DNA of 64,000 nt, taken from the NCBI GenBank assembly GCA_028285085.1, contig JANQQI010000125.1, positions 1 through 64,000 on the forward strand, in the 5' to 3' direction. Within the stretch, counting starts at the first letter, position 1. Each line of letters opens with the position of its first letter. The notes under the pieces were generated by a model, which searched no databases, was not told the origin of the DNA, and saw only the letters and a program-made list of their open reading frames with translations. Below, piece by piece: positions 51,401 through 61,402 of this stretch. The position numbers were made by a program, and so were the translations under genes. The stretch is from Saprospiraceae bacterium. GTDB taxonomy: Bacteria; Bacteroidota; Bacteroidia; Chitinophagales; Saprospiraceae.

Positions 51401-51679
51401 AGTACGAATACACAATCTAACTCTTACTACGTAGAGGATGGCTCTTATTTCCGTCTGCAAAACTTCACAATAGGTTATAATTTGCCACAGAGATTGCTGA
51501 ATCGCTGGAATTTGTCTAAATTCCGTGTATTCGCAGGAGCTAATAACTTGGTGACCATTACAGGTTATGATGGACTAGATCCAAGTGTAGGTGGTGCAGC
51601 CGATACCAACTTTGGTGTTGACTTGGGTAACTTCCCAATCACGCGCAGCTATACATTGGGTGTTAATCTTGGCTTCTAA
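48431..51679 (+). CDS. SusC/RagA-family TonB-linked outer-membrane protein
   Basis: ISGTVLDEGNDDPLIGASVLVKG, VRVRGFGALGGNEPLYVVDGVPVG, VLKDATAASIYGARAAGGVIVYTTK. Confidence 0.96.
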   Translation: MKQALPRSLSKRFIRLGLLLFLGVICSSSLFAQRQISGTVLDEGNDDPLIGASVLVKGSGQGVVTDIDGNFTISANTDDVLTVSYTGYETKDFTVGAEDNMVIRLSSGVTLETLVVTGYSVDNRRQTPGSVSTVKAQDLRVSPSGNVEQQLQGRVAGVTVITNGQPGTTSQVRVRGFGALGGNEPLYVVDGVPVGSIDFLSPDDIETTTVLKDATAASIYGARAAGGVIVYTTKQGKKGKRKMTVTYDGMVGVTTPGQGISVLNPQDQAEWTWNAIRNAAIQNGEDPEFSHPQYGTGETPIIPDYLLVGTNAGVTGNVDLAAEAANYNVDPAAGSIYQVIKANQEGTDWYDEITRNALLNRHTLGFSGGVENGRYYFGLGLQEQEGILLHQRLSRYTFRANSEFDLMPGLSIGENLQLTYRAVPIILGDNGGAGSSDDENFILDASRMSPIIPVYDEFGGYAGTAAPGFNNPRNPVAALDGQQNNTAVSTQIFGNVYLKYEVIDGLTFRTSFGGQYGNFNGQFYTRRQYENSENNSSFGYARNLSNGYNWIWTNTANYKKKFGDHDIDVLVGQEALSGGIGRTVISSGIDPFSQSTDFVNLSTVNNQVVNEFVGNEVTFASFFGRVNYIYQDKYILSAILRRDGSSRFGSDDRYGTFPAVSVAWRLTGEDFMDGVDLFDDLKIRGGYGVMGNSNNVDPLNQFSLFTTNLDNSSYDIGGTNGSAIAGFYRNRIGNPDAVWERAITSNFGIDAIMLDGKLDIGLEVWRKDTEDLLFQVPVTVMTGNFADAPFRNVGKMKNTGFDINVIYKDKINTVGYEITLTGGFLNNEIVELAPGIENLPNRSSAYRGITPVLNQVGQPISAFFGYEVQGLFADQAEVDAAAVQEGAAPGRFRFRDLNNDGVIDIDDRTNLGNPVPDFTGGLVIKVTYQNFDFELYSFVSIGNEIYNISKLFTDFYPLFPGAAISDRVKDTWTFADPSGEIPIFENISNFSTNTQSNSYYVEDGSYFRLQNFTIGYNLPQRLLNRWNLSKFRVFAGANNLVTITGYDGLDPSVGGAADTNFGVDLGNFPITRSYTLGVNLGF

Positions 51680-51745
51680 GCTTTGTTAGTACCTTTAAAT
51701 TATCAATTTAAAACAACTACATTGTTGAATTTTAAATTTTAAAAG

Positions 51746-53464
51746 ATGAAAAAAATTAAATATATCCTCTTACCGCTGGTGATCGTGATGCTTACTATCA
51801 CTGCGTGTAAAGACGAATTCCTCGATGTTGCTCCACAAGGATCACTGGGTACGACGGAATTGTCTACTCTGGCCGGTTTGGAAGGAACACTTATTGGTGC
51901 CTACAGTATGCTGTTGGGTCGTTCGGGCTTTTACTCGGATGCAACCAACTGGTTCTGGGGCAGTGTACTTGGTGGTGATGCCAACAAAGGAACCAACGCC
52001 GGTGACCAGTCTCAAGTCAATGAAATTCAGGCTTATTCTGCTCAAACCAACAATGCTTCTATTCTACAGAAGTATGCCGCTTTGTACGAAGGGATTGCAC
52101 GTTGTAATGCAACCTTACGATTGATGCAAACGGCAGAAACGGTATCGGATGAAGATAAAACGCGCATTGCAGCAGAAACACGTTTCTTGCGTGCGCATTA
52201 CTACTTCGGTTTGAAGAAAAACTTCGATGACACGCCTTATGTTGATGAGAACTGGGACGAAGTTACACCAATCGGTAACCGTGAAGACCTGTGGCCACGT
52301 ATCGAAGCGGACTTCCAGTTTGCTTTCGACAATCTTCCAGAAACACAAGGTGATATTGGCCGCGCTAATAAGTGGGCCGCTGGTGCTTACCTCGGTAAAA
52401 CTTACCTATTCCAAGGTAAATACAGTGATGCTCTGGACATGTTGACCGATGTAATCAACGATGGTGTTACCCCAAATGGTACCCCTTACGCTTTGGTTGC
52501 TAACTACGGTGACTTGTTCTCTTCAGCAAACGATAATAACTCTGAGTCTATCTTTGCGGTACAAGCAGCAGCTAATACTGGAACGATCAATAACGCCAAC
52601 CCTGGTTTGGTACTGAATTTCCCACACGGTTCTTCAGGTCCTGAACGTCCAGGTGGTTGCTGCGGATTCTTCCAGCCTAGCTTCGAGTTGGCGAACTCAT
52701 TCCGTACAGACGGAGACGGTTTGCCATTGCTTGATGGTTCTTACAATGATGACGGTAACGCTTTGGTTACAGATATGGGCGTAGGACCAACAGATGCATT
52801 TACACCGGACCAAGGTAATCTCGATCCTCGTATCGATCACTCTATTGGTCGTCGCGGTATTCCTTATCTAGATTGGGGGCCACACCCTGGTGTTGAGTGG
52901 ATTCGTGATCAGCCTTACGGTGGTCCTTACTCTCCTAAGAAGTTTATTTACTCTTCTGGTGGTATCGGAACTGAGAATGATGGTAGTTCTTGGACACCTG
53001 GTTACACCGCTTTGAATTATGTTATTATTCGTTTTGCGGATGTACTATTGATGGCTGCGGAAGCAGAAATTGAGGCAGGTTCTATAGACAATGCACTGGA
53101 TTACATCAACCAAGTACGTACTCGCGCTGCAAACTCTCCAGTACAGACCGACGGTGGTACTGATGCAGCGAACTACGTTATCAATAATTATGCTTCTTTT
53201 GCAGACGCTGATGCAGCTAGAACTGCATTGCGCATGGAGCGCAAATTGGAGTTGTCCGGTGAAGGTCACCGCAAATATGACCTCGTACGTTGGGGCATCG
53301 CGGAATCTGTATTGAATTTCTATCTGTCTTACGAAGATGCAAGATTAGCTTCTCCATTCGCAGGAGCGAGTTTCTCTGCTAATCAGGACGAATTCCTCCC
53401 GATTCCACAGGATGAAATCGATCTCTTAGGTTCAGATATTTTGATTCAAAATCCTGGATACTAA
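51746..53464 (+). CDS. SusD/RagB-family lipoprotein
   Basis: Lipobox MLTITACKDEFLDVAPQG; TRFLRAHYYFGLKKNFDDTPYVDE; C-terminal RMERKLELSGEGHRKYDLVRWG. Confidence 0.96.
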   Translation: MKKIKYILLPLVIVMLTITACKDEFLDVAPQGSLGTTELSTLAGLEGTLIGAYSMLLGRSGFYSDATNWFWGSVLGGDANKGTNAGDQSQVNEIQAYSAQTNNASILQKYAALYEGIARCNATLRLMQTAETVSDEDKTRIAAETRFLRAHYYFGLKKNFDDTPYVDENWDEVTPIGNREDLWPRIEADFQFAFDNLPETQGDIGRANKWAAGAYLGKTYLFQGKYSDALDMLTDVINDGVTPNGTPYALVANYGDLFSSANDNNSESIFAVQAAANTGTINNANPGLVLNFPHGSSGPERPGGCCGFFQPSFELANSFRTDGDGLPLLDGSYNDDGNALVTDMGVGPTDAFTPDQGNLDPRIDHSIGRRGIPYLDWGPHPGVEWIRDQPYGGPYSPKKFIYSSGGIGTENDGSSWTPGYTALNYVIIRFADVLLMAAEAEIEAGSIDNALDYINQVRTRAANSPVQTDGGTDAANYVINNYASFADADAARTALRMERKLELSGEGHRKYDLVRWGIAESVLNFYLSYEDARLASPFAGASFSANQDEFLPIPQDEIDLLGSDILIQNPGY

Positions 53465-53491
53465 TCCTAGCTAACGCTTACCTATAAAACG

Positions 53492-53524
53492 AAAGGCAAG
53501 AATTCATTTTCTTGCCTTTTGTTT
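53492..53524 (+). terminator. Rho-independent terminator after susD
   Basis: AAAGGCAAGAA-ttcatt-TTCTTGCCTTT followed by T-rich tract. Confidence 0.8.
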
Positions 53525-53700
53525 TCATTAGTTATTCCCTTATCCTTATTTTAGAATATGTTCTTTGGTAGCATTGCCAGGTAGTGGCAACTACCCTTGA
53601 TGTAAATAGTGTACTGAGATGAATTCAGTACCACTCCTGTAACCTTTTTGGTAGCGGGTGTTTCCTCCTCAGGGATTTCAGGGTCAATTTTAAAAAACTT

Positions 53701-56700
53701 ATGAGTAGACTATTTTTCATTTTATTCGCAATGGGTTTGGGGTTGATGAGGTGCACACCACCTCCGCAGGAACAACAAGATGATCATTCAACTGGTCCTA
53801 TTTTCAAATCCTTGTCCGTTGAGCAAAGCGGTGTTGGTTTTTCTAATGATTTGAAAGAAGACTCTATCATCAATTATTTCACCTACCCTTATATTTATAT
53901 GGGAGGTGGCGTGGCCACCGGCGATCTCAACAATGACGGTTTTGCTGATCTTTTTCTGACCGGAAATATGGTCGAAAATAAGTTGTATCTCAACCAAGGT
54001 ATAAAAGGACAACCGGCATTTACTGATGTGACAACCACAGCTGGGGTTGGAGGTGATGATCGCTGGGTCACTGGCGTCACCATGGCCGATGTCAACGGAG
54101 ATGGTTGGCTTGATATTTATGTCAGTGTCTCCGGTAAATTTGCTACGAAGAAGAATCTACTCTATCTCAACGATGGCCAGTTGAAAGATGGCGTTCCACA
54201 CTTTACAGAAAGTGCGGAGGAACGAGGTATTGCCGATGAAGGGAGCAGCACACAAGGTACTTTTTTTGACTATGACAAGGACGGCGATCTCGATCTTTAC
54301 GTTGCCAATTACCCACCCGCTAGTTTTAAAACCCCGAACTACTCTTACCGATATTTTATTGACAAAAAAGACCCCGAACATTCGGATAAACTTTATCGCA
54401 ATAATGGTGAAGGTTACTTTGAAGATGTCACCGCTGAAGCAGGCCTGATCAGCTTTGGCTTGTCGCTAAGTGCTACCGCCGGTGATTTCAATCAGGATGG
54501 ATGGGAAGACCTCTACATTTCCAACGATTTTGCGACGCCCGACTGGTTGTACCTCAATAATGGTGATGGGACATTCAAGGAAACCCTTCAAGCCTCAACG
54601 CAGCATACCGCATACTTCGGCATGGGAACCGATGTCGGAGATTTTAATAACGATGGGCTGTTGGATATTGTGCAGATGGATATGACCCCGGAGGATAATC
54701 GACGCAATAAAGCGAATATGGCAAGTATGAATATCCCGTCGTTTTGGGAGATCGTCAACTTGGGTATGCACTACCAGTATATGCAAAATGCGTTGCAGCT
54801 CAATAATGGTATTACCCCGGATGGGCTGCCTCATTTTAGTGATATCGCCCGACTCGCAGGTATGTCTTCGACCGATTGGAGTTGGGCCAGCCTCCTGGCA
54901 GACCTCGACAATGACGGTTGGAAAGATATATTTATCACCAACGGTACGCGCCGGGATATTAATAATAAAGATTACTTTAATAAAATTGAAAAAGCGACCT
55001 ATCAGGAAAAACAAAGCTTTACGAAAATTGGCCTAAGTCTCAATATCCCTTCCGAAGCCGTCGATAATTATGTCTTTAAAAACAATGGCGATCTTACTTT
55101 TGAACCTGTCATTAGTGAATGGGGACTTAGCTTTGAGGGTTTTTCTAATGGCGCCGCCTACGCGGATTTCGATAACGATGGCGACCTCGATTTGGTTATC
55201 AATAATATCGATGCGCCGGCCGTAGTATATCAGAATCAAAGCAGTGATCAAGGCCTGGCCAATTATCTACGCATCAAGTGCGAAGGAGAGACAAATAATA
55301 AATTTGGGCTAGGGACCAAGGTCACCATCGAGCACAATGGTCAAATGCAGTATCAGGAATTGACCATGACCCGTGGATTCCAATCGTCGGTGGAACCTAT
55401 CCTGCACTTCGGCCTGGGTAAAGCGAAAACGGTTGATCTGGTCAAAGTGGTTTGGCCCGATGGCCGCACCCAACAATGGCAAGATGTGCCGTGCAATCAG
55501 CTCTTCACCGTGCAGCAAAGTACAGCGACCAAAACCACTACTACAGTTGCTGCCGCTCCTAAATCATTCATCGATATCACGGCTGAGCTGGGCATCAACT
55601 ATCGACACCAAGAAAACAATTTTGATGATTATCAACACGAGATTCTTCTTCCACATCGCTACTCGACCAATGGTCCCGGACTGGCCGTTGGAGATGTAAA
55701 CGGGGATCAACGTGAAGATTTTTATATTGGTGCCGCCGCCGGCAGTACAGGACGCCTCTATGTGCAGGATGCAACGGGGCGCTTCACAGAGGCTTCGACT
55801 GCCAGTTTTGCCGGAGATAAAAAACATGAGGACCTGGGCGCTACATTTTTTGATGCCGATCAAGATGGTGATCTCGATCTGTACATCGTCAGTGGCGGCA
55901 ATGAATTCAAAGAGGGTGCTCCCAATCTCCAGGATCGTTTTTACCTCAATGATGGCCGTGGTAATTTCAGTCCAACCCAAAATGTATTGCCCGAAATGAT
56001 GATCAGTGGCTCCAAAGTCCGAGCAGCTGATTATGACGGCGATGGAGATATGGACCTCTTTGTGGGAGGACGTATTGTCCCACGCTCCTACCCAACGCCC
56101 GCCAAAAGCACCATTCTGCGCAATGATTTTGTAGAAAGCGGAAAGCTTAGCTTTACCGATGTCACTTCTGATCTTGCGCCCGATTTAATGGAAGCCGGCT
56201 TAGTGACCGATGCGATTTGGGCGGATTTCAACGGCGACCAACGCCTCGATCTAATTATAGTGGGCGAATGGATCGCTCCCACATTTTTGGAAAACACGAC
56301 AGCAGGCTTTGTTAATCAAACCGAAGCTCTCGGGCTCGCCCAAAGTACTGGTTGGTGGTACAGCATCCACGCAGACGATTTCGACGGTGACGGCGATTTG
56401 GATTTTGTGGCCGGTAATCTTGGCCTGAACTATAAATACCAAGCCGATCCCGACGCTTCTTTCGATGTTTACGCTAATGATTACGATCGTAACGGCAAGC
56501 TCGACATTGTACTAGGTTATTACAACGATGGGGTGCAATATCCGGTGCGCGGGCGGCAGTGTTCTTCCGAGCAAATTCCAACCATTAAATACAAGTTTAA
56601 AGATTACAACTCCTTTGCGAGCGCCTCTTTGGAGGATATTTATACCCGTCAGGATTTAGATAATTCCATTCATTATCAAGCCTGGACTTTTGCCAGCAGT

Positions 56701-57075
56701 TATTTCGAAAACCAAGGCGAAGATGGCTTCGCGATCAAGCAATTGCCAAATCAGGCACAGATTTCCAGTATCAATAGTATCATCTCCAGAGATTTCAATC
56801 GGGATGGTCATCTTGATCTTTTAATTGCCGGTAATCTCTTTAGCTCCGAGGTAGAAACGCCACGTAATGATGCTTCCTATGGTAGCTTATTACAAGGTGA
56901 TGGAAAAGGTAACTTCACGGCCGTCCCATATTCCAAAAATGGCTTTTTCTTGAAGTATGACACGAAAGAGATGGCTATGATACAAACGCCAAAAGGATTA
57001 GTCATCCTCAGTGCTAGCAATAATGATGAAATGAAAGCGACGCTATTCCAGGAAGATCCAGCTGCGATGCAATAG
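53701..57075 (+). CDS. FG-GAP/VCBS repeat protein with ASPIC/UnbV-like segment
   Basis: Many D-x-[DN]-x-DG calcium-type repeats (GDLNNDGFADLFLTGN etc.); VKVVWPDGRTQQWQDVPCNQLFTV. Confidence 0.92.
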   Translation: MSRLFFILFAMGLGLMRCTPPPQEQQDDHSTGPIFKSLSVEQSGVGFSNDLKEDSIINYFTYPYIYMGGGVATGDLNNDGFADLFLTGNMVENKLYLNQGIKGQPAFTDVTTTAGVGGDDRWVTGVTMADVNGDGWLDIYVSVSGKFATKKNLLYLNDGQLKDGVPHFTESAEERGIADEGSSTQGTFFDYDKDGDLDLYVANYPPASFKTPNYSYRYFIDKKDPEHSDKLYRNNGEGYFEDVTAEAGLISFGLSLSATAGDFNQDGWEDLYISNDFATPDWLYLNNGDGTFKETLQASTQHTAYFGMGTDVGDFNNDGLLDIVQMDMTPEDNRRNKANMASMNIPSFWEIVNLGMHYQYMQNALQLNNGITPDGLPHFSDIARLAGMSSTDWSWASLLADLDNDGWKDIFITNGTRRDINNKDYFNKIEKATYQEKQSFTKIGLSLNIPSEAVDNYVFKNNGDLTFEPVISEWGLSFEGFSNGAAYADFDNDGDLDLVINNIDAPAVVYQNQSSDQGLANYLRIKCEGETNNKFGLGTKVTIEHNGQMQYQELTMTRGFQSSVEPILHFGLGKAKTVDLVKVVWPDGRTQQWQDVPCNQLFTVQQSTATKTTTTVAAAPKSFIDITAELGINYRHQENNFDDYQHEILLPHRYSTNGPGLAVGDVNGDQREDFYIGAAAGSTGRLYVQDATGRFTEASTASFAGDKKHEDLGATFFDADQDGDLDLYIVSGGNEFKEGAPNLQDRFYLNDGRGNFSPTQNVLPEMMISGSKVRAADYDGDGDMDLFVGGRIVPRSYPTPAKSTILRNDFVESGKLSFTDVTSDLAPDLMEAGLVTDAIWADFNGDQRLDLIIVGEWIAPTFLENTTAGFVNQTEALGLAQSTGWWYSIHADDFDGDGDLDFVAGNLGLNYKYQADPDASFDVYANDYDRNGKLDIVLGYYNDGVQYPVRGRQCSSEQIPTIKYKFKDYNSFASASLEDIYTRQDLDNSIHYQAWTFASSYFENQGEDGFAIKQLPNQAQISSINSIISRDFNRDGHLDLLIAGNLFSSEVETPRNDASYGSLLQGDGKGNFTAVPYSKNGFFLKYDTKEMAMIQTPKGLVILSASNNDEMKATLFQEDPAAMQ

Positions 57076-57203
57076 ATGTCAATGATCACTGATGATGGCC
57101 AAGGGTCATCACAGGCTTTTTATAATCCGTACGCTACTTCGATTGATGAAATAGAGATTATTTCTTCGCCCGTCGAATTAGATGTACCAGCAAAACGAAA
57201 ACC

Positions 57204-58406
57204 ATGGATACGGCCAAACGTCTCCTTTCCCTTGACATCTTCCGGGGAATGACTATTGCATTTATGATTCTCGTGAATAATGCCGGTGATTGGGGCAACG
57301 TCTACGCTCCCCTACTCCACGCCGACTGGCACGGTTGTACGCCCACCGATTGGGTATTTCCGTTCTTTCTTTTTATTGTCGGGGTGTCCATTGCGCTGGC
57401 CATTTCCAAGCGCAAAGCCCGGGGTGATGATAAGCGCGCGATCATCCGCAAAATCTTACGGCGAACGCTTATCATTTTCTTGCTAGGGATTTTTCTGAGC
57501 GGTTTTCCCTTTTTCAAACTGGATACGCTGCGCGTTGCGGGTGTACTTACCCGGATTGCCATTGTATACGGTATCTCTGCCATCATCTTTTTGTACGCCG
57601 ATTGGCGGCGTGTACTTTGGGTCACGGCGGGTTGTCTGCTGGGTTATTGGCTAATGCTGGCCCTAATTCCGGTACCGATTGATGCCGTTATCCGCGAAGC
57701 CTTAGCCACGGGGCAGATCATGACTGCGGGAGGGCTACACGATTTGGAACCTATAAATCGCCTGTCCGATTCCTTCATCAGCGCAAATCTGCAGCGCGGT
57801 GTCAACCTCGAAGCCTATTTCGATCGACATTTGGTGCCTGGCCGGCTATGGCAAAAAACCTGGGATCCGGAGGGTTTGCTCAGTACCATTCCCTCCGTCG
57901 CAACTTGTCTGAGTGGGGTGCTCACTGGATTATGGATTAGAAAGAAAATGGAGGTGTACAAAAAATTAACGGGAATTTTGGGCATGGGGGCCATTCTGAT
58001 AGGAGTTGGTTTTGTCTGGTCACTGGTATTTCCGTTAAACAAAAATCTATGGACCAGTTCTTACGTACTCTATACCAGCGGTGTAGCCTTACTTTTTCTG
58101 GGGGTCATTTACTGGCTGGTTGATGTATTAGGTTATAAACAGGGCAGCAAACCTTTTGTCATTTTTGGCATGAATGCCCTGATCATTTATTTCCTCTCCG
58201 GTTTTATTGCCCGTTTGTTGTATCTCATCAAGTGGACAGGCGCGGACGGTGAGAGTGTGAGCTTAAAACAGTGGCTGTACGAAGGCTTTTATTCGTCGTG
58301 GCTTTCACCAATTAATGCTTCCTTTGCGTTTGCTTTATCCAATGTTTTGTTGCTATTTGTGATTGCCTGGGTGCTATATCGCCGCAAAATCTTTATAAAA
58401 GTCTAA
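57204..58406 (+). CDS. DUF5009 / heparan-alpha-glucosaminide N-acetyltransferase-like membrane protein
   Basis: RLLSLDIFRGMTIAFMILVNNAGDWGNVYAPLLHADWHGCTPTDWVFPFFLFIVG; polytopic. Confidence 0.9.
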   Translation: MDTAKRLLSLDIFRGMTIAFMILVNNAGDWGNVYAPLLHADWHGCTPTDWVFPFFLFIVGVSIALAISKRKARGDDKRAIIRKILRRTLIIFLLGIFLSGFPFFKLDTLRVAGVLTRIAIVYGISAIIFLYADWRRVLWVTAGCLLGYWLMLALIPVPIDAVIREALATGQIMTAGGLHDLEPINRLSDSFISANLQRGVNLEAYFDRHLVPGRLWQKTWDPEGLLSTIPSVATCLSGVLTGLWIRKKMEVYKKLTGILGMGAILIGVGFVWSLVFPLNKNLWTSSYVLYTSGVALLFLGVIYWLVDVLGYKQGSKPFVIFGMNALIIYFLSGFIARLLYLIKWTGADGESVSLKQWLYEGFYSSWLSPINASFAFALSNVLLLFVIAWVLYRRKIFIKV

Positions 58407-58415
58407 CCGCTTCTA

Positions 58416-59228
58416 ATGCAACCCAAGAAAGTTACCGAAGCAAATTCACTGTACCGGCATTTGGAAAAAATGTCGGTACGCGAATTACTGAAACATATCA
58501 ATCACGAAGATCAAAAAGTACCGCTTGCAATTCAAGCCGTGATTCCTCAGATCGAGCAACTGGTCAAAGTCATTGCCGAAAAAATGCGAGACGGCGGGCG
58601 CTTATTCTATATTGGTGCCGGCACCAGTGGGCGGCTCGGCATTCTTGATGCCTCCGAGTGCCCTCCCACCTACGGTGTACCCGATGATTGGGTGATCGGG
58701 ATTATTGCCGGTGGCGATCAAGCTATTCGTAAAGCAGTTGAATTTGCGGAAGATGACCATGAATTAGCCTGGAAAGATCTAAGCGCTTATTTCGTCAATG
58801 CGCAAGATGTCGTCGTAGGCATTGCGGCTTCGGGCACGACGCCTTATGTTGTATATGGCCTTAAGACCTGCCGAGCAAATGGCATTGTAACCGGAGGGAT
58901 TACCTGCAATCCCGAATCACCTTTAGCAGCCAATGCCGACTACCCCATCGAAGTCATTGTCGGACCAGAGTTTGTGACCGGCAGCACCCGCATGAAAGCC
59001 GGCACCGCCCAAAAGCTGGTCCTTAATATGATCAGTACTTCGGTTATGATTCAGCTCGGCCGGGTAGAGGATAACAAGATGGTTGATATGCAACTCAGCA
59101 ATAACAAACTCCTCGATCGTGGCACCCGCATGCTGATGCAAGTCTTAGACCTTAGCTACGAAACGGCCCACGAGCAATTACTCAAATACGGTAGCGTCCG
59201 AGATGCCATCGCGGCGGCCAAGCGATAG
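58416..59228 (+). CDS. murQ: N-acetylmuramic acid 6-phosphate etherase
   Basis: FYIGAGTSGRLGILDASECPPTYG; GITCNPESPLA...GPEFVTGSTRMKAGTAQKLVLNMIST. Confidence 0.95.
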   Translation: MQPKKVTEANSLYRHLEKMSVRELLKHINHEDQKVPLAIQAVIPQIEQLVKVIAEKMRDGGRLFYIGAGTSGRLGILDASECPPTYGVPDDWVIGIIAGGDQAIRKAVEFAEDDHELAWKDLSAYFVNAQDVVVGIAASGTTPYVVYGLKTCRANGIVTGGITCNPESPLAANADYPIEVIVGPEFVTGSTRMKAGTAQKLVLNMISTSVMIQLGRVEDNKMVDMQLSNNKLLDRGTRMLMQVLDLSYETAHEQLLKYGSVRDAIAAAKR

Positions 59229-59379
59229 AGATTCGGTTTTCCGTTCTGAGTTCAACATTTTCCAGATCAGTGCTAATAATGACAACTTAGTGAGCAACAA
59301 GCAATAGCAAAAGAGAGAAAGCACGAGACTTTCCTTTTGCTAATCCAGCCTTATCGAATACATTACAGTTTACTTTCGC

Positions 59380-61299
59380 TTAAAAGTAATAGCGTTTAAA
59401 AGCTTCTATTGCTTCGTACTCGGGAAGTCCAAGCTGGTCGAAACTTAGAGCTGTATGGCGATTACGCGCCTCCGCACGTTGCCAGAACTCACGTATATCA
59501 TGACCGGGAAACAATGGCCGATCTTTTTGAGATTGATGTTTAAAAATAGCGCGGCGTTTTCGCAATAGTTCCTCCGGGCTCAATGGTACGGCCATATCAA
59601 TATCATCGATATCCCACTCTTGCCAAGCCCCGCGATACAACCATAGATAGCAGTCTTTCATCCATTCTTCCGCCTTGACGATCTCAATGGCTTCGAAAAT
59701 AGCTTGCAGACAAACTCGGTGCGTACCGTGCGGATCAGATAAATCGCCAGCGGCATAAATTTGGTGTGGTTTCACTTCGCGCAAGAGATTAACCACAATT
59801 TGCACATCCTCTTCGCCTAAAGGTTTTTTCTTGACAAGACCTGTTTCGTAAAACGGCAGATCGAGAAAATGCATATTCTCATCTTTAATGCCGACGTAGC
59901 GGCAGCCCGCTTTAGCCTCCCCGCGACGGATAAGCCCTTTAATTTTTTGTACTTCCGACGAATCAACGGAGCCAGGCTCTTTACTATTCAAACTATTACG
60001 GACCGAGGACAGCATAATTTTAGTGACCTCTTTGGACAGGCCAAAAGAATCGTGAAAATCGTTGACAAAATCCAAAAAGCGAACAACATCATCATCAAAA
60101 ACGGCGATGTTTCCACTCGTTTGGTAGGCGACATGGACGTCGTGTCCTTGGTCATGTAAACGAATAAAAGTACCTCCCATCGAAATCACATCATCATCGG
60201 GATGTGGACTGAAAATAATCACGCGTTTTTGAGCCGGGAAAGAACTCACCGGTTTGTGGGCGTAATCAGCGTTAGGTTTTCCACCGGGCCAGCCGGTAAT
60301 GGTTCGTTGTAACGATTTGAAGACTTTGATATTGATATTGTAAGCCGAATCGTACTCGGTTACAATATCTCCCATTCCATTATCACTATAGTCTCGATTA
60401 GTAAGTTTTAAAATAGGCTTACTCAACTTCAGACTTAACCAAATCACTGCTTTCTTAATCAGTTTCTCATCCCAATCACAGTCCCCAACGAGCCATGGCG
60501 TCTTCACTCTCGTTACTTCTGCACTTGACGCCTGGTCCAAAATCACGGTCACGTTTGGATGCTTTTGCAGGTAAGTCGCCGGCACGGAATCTGTAATTGG
60601 TCCTTCTACTGCTTCGCGGATAATATTTGCTTTACCTTCTCCCCAGGCCATCAAAATTACCCGGCGGGCATTCAGAATGGTACCTACTCCCATGGTAATG
60701 GCCTTACGAGGCACATTCTCTTCACCAAAGAAATCAGAAGCAGCATCCACAACGGTAATATGATCAAGTGTAATTAGTCGTGTGCGAGATTCAATACCGG
60801 AGCCTGGTTCATTAAATCCGATGTGTCCAGTCCGCCCAATACCTAAGATCTGCAAATCCAAGCCACCCAACTCTTGGATTTTCTTTTCGTAAGTTTCGCA
60901 AAAAGCCTGCACTTGGTCCTTCTTCAGCATGCCATCAGGAATATTGACGTGATCCCGATTGATATCGATATGGTCAAATAGATGCTCGTTCATGAAGCGA
61001 ACATAGCTCTGCAAAGCATCTGGCTGAATGGGATAATATTCGTCCAAATTAAACGTATAGACATTCTGGAAGCTCAACCCCTCTTCCTGATGCAAGCGCA
61101 CGAGTTCACTGTACACTGCCGTAGGCGTCGAGCCAGTGGCCAAACCCAGCACACAGTTCTCCCCCAGACTAGCTTTATGACGAATCAGGTCAGCAATTTC
61201 GTGAGCGACAGCCTGAGAGGCATCCGCTGAACTTTCATAAATTCGGATAGGTAATTTTTCGTAACGAGAGCTAAGATTATTGGGTGGTAATAAAGTCAT
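59380..61299 (-). CDS. nagB: Glucosamine-6-phosphate deaminase (NagB) fused to PIG-L-type deacetylase
   Basis: N-terminal LGLATGSTPTAVYSELVRLH, NLDEYYPI, GIGRTGHIGFNEPGS; C-terminal IFSPHPDDDVISMGGT. Confidence 0.93.
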   Translation of the reverse strand: MTLLPPNNLSSRYEKLPIRIYESSADASQAVAHEIADLIRHKASLGENCVLGLATGSTPTAVYSELVRLHQEEGLSFQNVYTFNLDEYYPIQPDALQSYVRFMNEHLFDHIDINRDHVNIPDGMLKKDQVQAFCETYEKKIQELGGLDLQILGIGRTGHIGFNEPGSGIESRTRLITLDHITVVDAASDFFGEENVPRKAITMGVGTILNARRVILMAWGEGKANIIREAVEGPITDSVPATYLQKHPNVTVILDQASSAEVTRVKTPWLVGDCDWDEKLIKKAVIWLSLKLSKPILKLTNRDYSDNGMGDIVTEYDSAYNINIKVFKSLQRTITGWPGGKPNADYAHKPVSSFPAQKRVIIFSPHPDDDVISMGGTFIRLHDQGHDVHVAYQTSGNIAVFDDDVVRFLDFVNDFHDSFGLSKEVTKIMLSSVRNSLNSKEPGSVDSSEVQKIKGLIRRGEAKAGCRYVGIKDENMHFLDLPFYETGLVKKKPLGEEDVQIVVNLLREVKPHQIYAAGDLSDPHGTHRVCLQAIFEAIEIVKAEEWMKDCYLWLYRGAWQEWDIDDIDMAVPLSPEELLRKRRAIFKHQSQKDRPLFPGHDIREFWQRAEARNRHTALSFDQLGLPEYEAIEAFKRYYF

Positions 61300-61402
61300 T
61301 GAATAGTTGGTTTTAATATTAAAACGAGGGACTTAAAGAATTATTTAAAATTTTATAGAAATGCCAAGCTCAAAATTGAGCTTGGCGATCTTTTTATCTT
61401 GG

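Noticed and set aside
57076-57252. 58-aa ORF overlapping the start of the DUF5009 gene
   Set aside because: Runs out of frame into a well-supported CDS, includes a hairpin-like stretch; probably the 3' UTR of the VCBS gene.
59380-61299. NagB-PIG-L fusion as a novel architecture
   Set aside because: Long NagB proteins with a PIG-L-like C-terminus are, as I recall, common in Bacteroidota.
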